Assembly (NCBI GenBank): GCA_020350865.1
Contig: CP070726.1
Span: forward strand, 2,416,899-2,434,100
Origin: Thermoplasmata archaeon
GTDB lineage: Archaea; Thermoplasmatota; Thermoplasmata; GCA-020350865
Length of the DNA stretch: 17,202 bases
Direction of reading: 5' to 3'
How positions within the stretch are numbered: position 1 is the first letter of the stretch; the number at the start of each line of letters is the position of its first letter. A program made the position numbers and the translations under genes. This document shows positions 15,138 to 17,202 of this stretch, in pieces. Below the pieces are notes generated by a model, which saw only the letters and a list, made by a program, of their open reading frames with translations, was not told the DNA's origin and searched no databases.

Positions 15138-16331
15138 TCATTTCCTAAAATACCGTGTTACCCGATCCCCTTCCGGGCTCTTGATAATCTCGGAGTCTAT
15201 TTGTGGGAAATTATGTGCATAATCCGCTTGTTTATAGAAATCCAGAATTGGTGCGAAATATCGTATTTCATCGGTAAATACCTGGATTTCGCCCCCTGTC
15301 AAAAGTACTGACAGGCAGTAGAGCATCCCAACATAACCTTTGATTTTTTCAAAAATCTGGGTTTTCTCGTAAAATCCATAGTAGATACTGCTCTTTTCAC
15401 CCACATTGTTCCATTTATTCACAAGACAGATGTAGAATTCCCTAACCTCGTTGTCAGTGACAATCAATCTCAACAGGTCTTTCAGTCCATCCTCGTCCAT
15501 ATATGCCACTGTATCGATAAGGCTCTGCGAATGTGGGGCGCTCCAGTCGGCTAATCGCTCTTTCCATCCTGTTTTTGCTTGTGCGGGGACATGCGCCACA
15601 GGGGTTCCGGGGGTGACCGGTTGTGGTACAAAACCCTCCGTGAGCATTCTTTTTACCTTTTCAATTTCATCACGTGTAAGAGCATCCACCTTTACCCGCT
15701 CCTGTGGTTCGGGCTCTTCCTTTTTTGGTAGGATCATATGCTTGGGGGGTCTGGGAAAGAGGCTCTTGTATGGTCCGAACTTGTTTATATCTGCTGTTTT
15801 GATCTCTTCGTGAATAAGGGCATACAACAGGGTGCTATGAGGAGTCAAGGTCTTTTCCCATATATCCTTAGTCCACCCAGTTACAGAATATATGGCGAAT
15901 ATCTTAAAGGGGGCGTCCTTCATGGACGCAATGGTTTGAAGTGTGGTCATGAGCTCTTCTCTTGTCATGGGCTTGTCGTCCTCGTGCTCACCCTTGAAAA
16001 ATTTCTCAACACGGCTTCTTACCCACACACCGATGGCGACTTTTTTTGGAATGGCATACATCAACATCTTGTTTACAGGCAGCAAGTCAAGATTCAATTC
16101 GGAGTCATATTCTTTGATCTTTTCGGATTCGCCCTTCTCAAGCTTGTAGGGTTTGGCAAACATGCCTGAAGAGGGTTTATCACTCCATTTCTCCACCTGA
16201 TATGACTTTGCTTTACCGCCCTTCTTTGATGATGGAAGGGGGATGTTAAACGGGTATCTCTCCATTTTCCTGGCAAATCCATGAATGACAAAATTCTCAA
16301 GAGTCTTGGCTTCGGTGGAATTAATGGACAT
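15138..16331 (-). CDS. Conserved-looking protein of unknown function in the GTPase cluster
   Basis: A 397-residue protein that I do not recognise. The frame extends upstream to a TTG at 16436. Those extra 35 residues are proline-rich and then run through the TATA-like box, so ATG 16331 (MSINSTEAKTLENF), 27 bases after that box, is the better start. The N-terminal half is mixed alpha/beta with many lysines. It includes hydrophobic strands at LLPVNKMLMYAIP and FKIFAIYSVTGW. A charged, proline-rich linker (KKEEPEPQER, then PQPVTPGTPVAHVPAQ) precedes a helical C-terminal half with a stretch GYVGMLYCLSVLLTGG. It has no P-loop, no cysteine clusters and no signal peptide. As first gene of the minus-strand series it could be the effector or the sensor of the GTPase module; nothing in the sequence decides between them. 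Confidence 0.65.
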   Translation of the reverse strand: MSINSTEAKTLENFVIHGFARKMERYPFNIPLPSSKKGGKAKSYQVEKWSDKPSSGMFAKPYKLEKGESEKIKEYDSELNLDLLPVNKMLMYAIPKKVAIGVWVRSRVEKFFKGEHEDDKPMTREELMTTLQTIASMKDAPFKIFAIYSVTGWTKDIWEKTLTPHSTLLYALIHEEIKTADINKFGPYKSLFPRPPKHMILPKKEEPEPQERVKVDALTRDEIEKVKRMLTEGFVPQPVTPGTPVAHVPAQAKTGWKERLADWSAPHSQSLIDTVAYMDEDGLKDLLRLIVTDNEVREFYICLVNKWNNVGEKSSIYYGFYEKTQIFEKIKGYVGMLYCLSVLLTGGEIQVFTDEIRYFAPILDFYKQADYAHNFPQIDSEIIKSPEGDRVTRYFRK

Positions 16332-16353
16332 AATAGAGGGGTAATAAGCATTG

Positions 16354-16362
16354 AATATTAAA
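16354..16362 (-). promoter_or_regulatory. TATA-like box of the unknown gene
   Basis: On the minus strand tttaatatt is centred about 27 bases before ATG 16331. This predicts a leaderless message and argues against the longer TTG start. Confidence 0.5.
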
Positions 16363-16439
16363 AAACTTCTTTTAAATTGGATAGGAGGTGTTGGTGGTTG
16401 GGGATTTCTATTGATTTGAGCCTGGAATGAATTCAAGCT

Positions 16440-16451
16440 AAAATATAAATA
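16440..16451 (+). promoter_or_regulatory. TATA-like box of the PLAT-domain gene
   Basis: aaaatataaata would place transcription at about 16470-16475, leaving a leader of about 70 bases that keeps the strong ribosome binding site (aaaggaggt, 16528-16536, eight bases from ATG 16544). A second AT-rich box at 16511-16519 is too close to the start to allow use of that site. The divergent gene at 16331 shares this intergenic region. Confidence 0.45.
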
Positions 16452-16543
16452 TCCAGTATGTTTTACCCTCTATTGTACATTTGGAAGGGAATCGCTTGAT
16501 TGGGCGGTTCCTTTAAATAAGTAATATAAAGGAGGTAGGCAAA

Positions 16544-16999
16544 ATGGCTGGCCTTAAAGGTATAGTAATAAGGCTGAAAACAAAGAAAGAATCTGGTGCA
16601 GGCACAAATGACCATATATACATCGGAGTTATGGGGCCAGGTGGTGGTAGTGAATTTCCACTTGATGTTCCGGGGTTCAATGACTTCGAGGAAGGAAGCG
16701 ATGTAAAGTACTGGTTCGGTGATGTCTGGGAGGGTGCGGCGTTGTCGGGTGCAAAGAACCCATTCCAGGCCCACAAGTGGAATGACCCCAAGATCCGCGA
16801 AATCGATATGGACAAAATACAATATGTCTACGTGAGAAAGCACAGTCACGTTGGTGGGGTCTTAGACGACGCCTGGAAGATGGACGAGGTTGAGGTAACA
16901 CTCTACGGGGACAGCCCCAAGAAGAGGATTTTCCACAAAAAGGGAGACATCTGGCTCGCCAACGAGTACGGGCTGCAGGTGTGGCTCACCGAGAAGTAG
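16544..16999 (+). CDS. Small PLAT/LH2-like domain protein
   Basis: A 151-residue single-domain protein without signal peptide or membrane segment. The pattern GAGTNDHIYIGVMG (18-31), then FEEGSDVKYWFG (48-59), a loop, then IQYVYVRKHS (92-101) and DDAWKMDEVEVTLYG (108-122) follows the PLAT/LH2 beta-sandwich: TD..vyi.l.G, fe.G..D.f, i..v.v.hd, W.l..v.v. An insert of about 25 residues (60-85) falls between strands, and the last 25 residues add a further beta pair. PLAT domains bind lipid, calcium or protein partners; here it could attach a complex to membrane or protein. The start is fixed by the strong aaaggaggt site. It is divergent from the GTPase cluster, so a functional link is only positional. 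Confidence 0.65.
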   Translation: MAGLKGIVIRLKTKKESGAGTNDHIYIGVMGPGGGSEFPLDVPGFNDFEEGSDVKYWFGDVWEGAALSGAKNPFQAHKWNDPKIREIDMDKIQYVYVRKHSHVGGVLDDAWKMDEVEVTLYGDSPKKRIFHKKGDIWLANEYGLQVWLTEK

Positions 17000-17048
17000 G
17001 TAAATACGCGAATTTCACGTCAAGGAATTCAACCCTTTCCTGCACCTC

Positions 17049-17085
17049 ATGGCCCAAGCCAATGGGCCATCGGATTTTATTTATA
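17049..17085 (+). terminator. Hairpin and T-rich terminator after the PLAT gene
   Basis: A perfect 8-base stem (atggccca at 17049-17056 with tgggccat at 17063-17070, six-base loop) is followed by a T-rich run (ttttatttat). It lies about 50 bases after the stop at 16999. Confidence 0.6.
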
Positions 17086-17202
17086 GGAAGACTGTCAATG
17101 ATATTGTTTTATACAGATGGGCATATTCTTGATTTTAATTTAAAAACCGAGGCATCCTTTCATCTTATTATTAAAACATACCATCCAATAATGGAGAAAA
17201 GA
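17086..17202 (+). other. Intergenic right edge, possible start of a further gene
   Basis: AT-rich DNA with boxes such as ttttaatttaaaa (17133-17145). An ATG at 17191 begins MEKR and runs off the window. It may be the start of the next gene, with an AT-rich box about 20 bases before it, but four codons are too few to judge. Confidence 0.2.

Noticed and set aside
16332..16436. N-terminal extension of the unknown minus-strand protein from TTG 16436
   Set aside because: The extension runs through a TATA-like box placed 27 bases before ATG 16331 and is low-complexity, so it is probably untranslated promoter DNA.

Overview
The window looks archaeal, most like a mesophilic or moderately thermophilic euryarchaeon (possibly Thermoplasmatota; this placement is a guess). 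Several genes start about 25 bases after an AT-rich TATA-like box, with no room for a leader. Others have a strong GGAGG-type ribosome binding site. The gene families (DUF4143-type ATPase, HerA-type ATPase, long zinc-finger and coiled-coil proteins) also fit an archaeon. I see no rRNA, tRNA, CRISPR array or insertion sequence.

Layout. (1) 3-221 is the tail of a gene cut by the left edge. It is a paralogue of two large proteins further right. (2) 334-1599 is an AAA+/DUF4143 ATPase with palindromic operator-like sites at its promoter; it sits between members of the paralogue family like an insert. (3) 1936-5157 and 5315-7951 encode two paralogous giant proteins. Each has an array of exact 64-residue helical repeats, an Ig-like domain, a second beta-sandwich, an alpha/beta platform-like domain and a tail with a paired short motif. 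(4) 8001-9545 encodes a protein with four RING-like eight-cysteine modules, the same paired motif and two zinc ribbons. (5) 9586-11250 encodes a coiled-coil protein with a possible winged helix at its end. (6) A minus-strand block converges on this from the right. Read in its own direction it runs: unknown protein (16331-15138), TRAFAC-like GTPase (15059-14091), HerA-like ATPase fused to a GAP1-N-like domain (14057-12228), and a pseudo-GTPase paralogue with a broken P-loop (12164-11274). (7) 16544-16999 is a small PLAT/LH2-like protein, followed by a hairpin terminator.

Interpretation. The minus-strand block resembles the bacterial GTPase plus GAP1 (GTPase-associated protein) loci predicted to act in NTP-dependent conflict or signalling. 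Here it carries an active/inactive GTPase pair and an ATPase fusion. The plus-strand block looks like a scaffold assembly. Its large proteins follow the order alpha-solenoid, then beta-sandwich, then platform, which is also the order in eukaryotic AP/COPI large subunits. That resemblance is by eye only. The two blocks face each other with a 23-base gap, so joint function is a reasonable but unproven inference.
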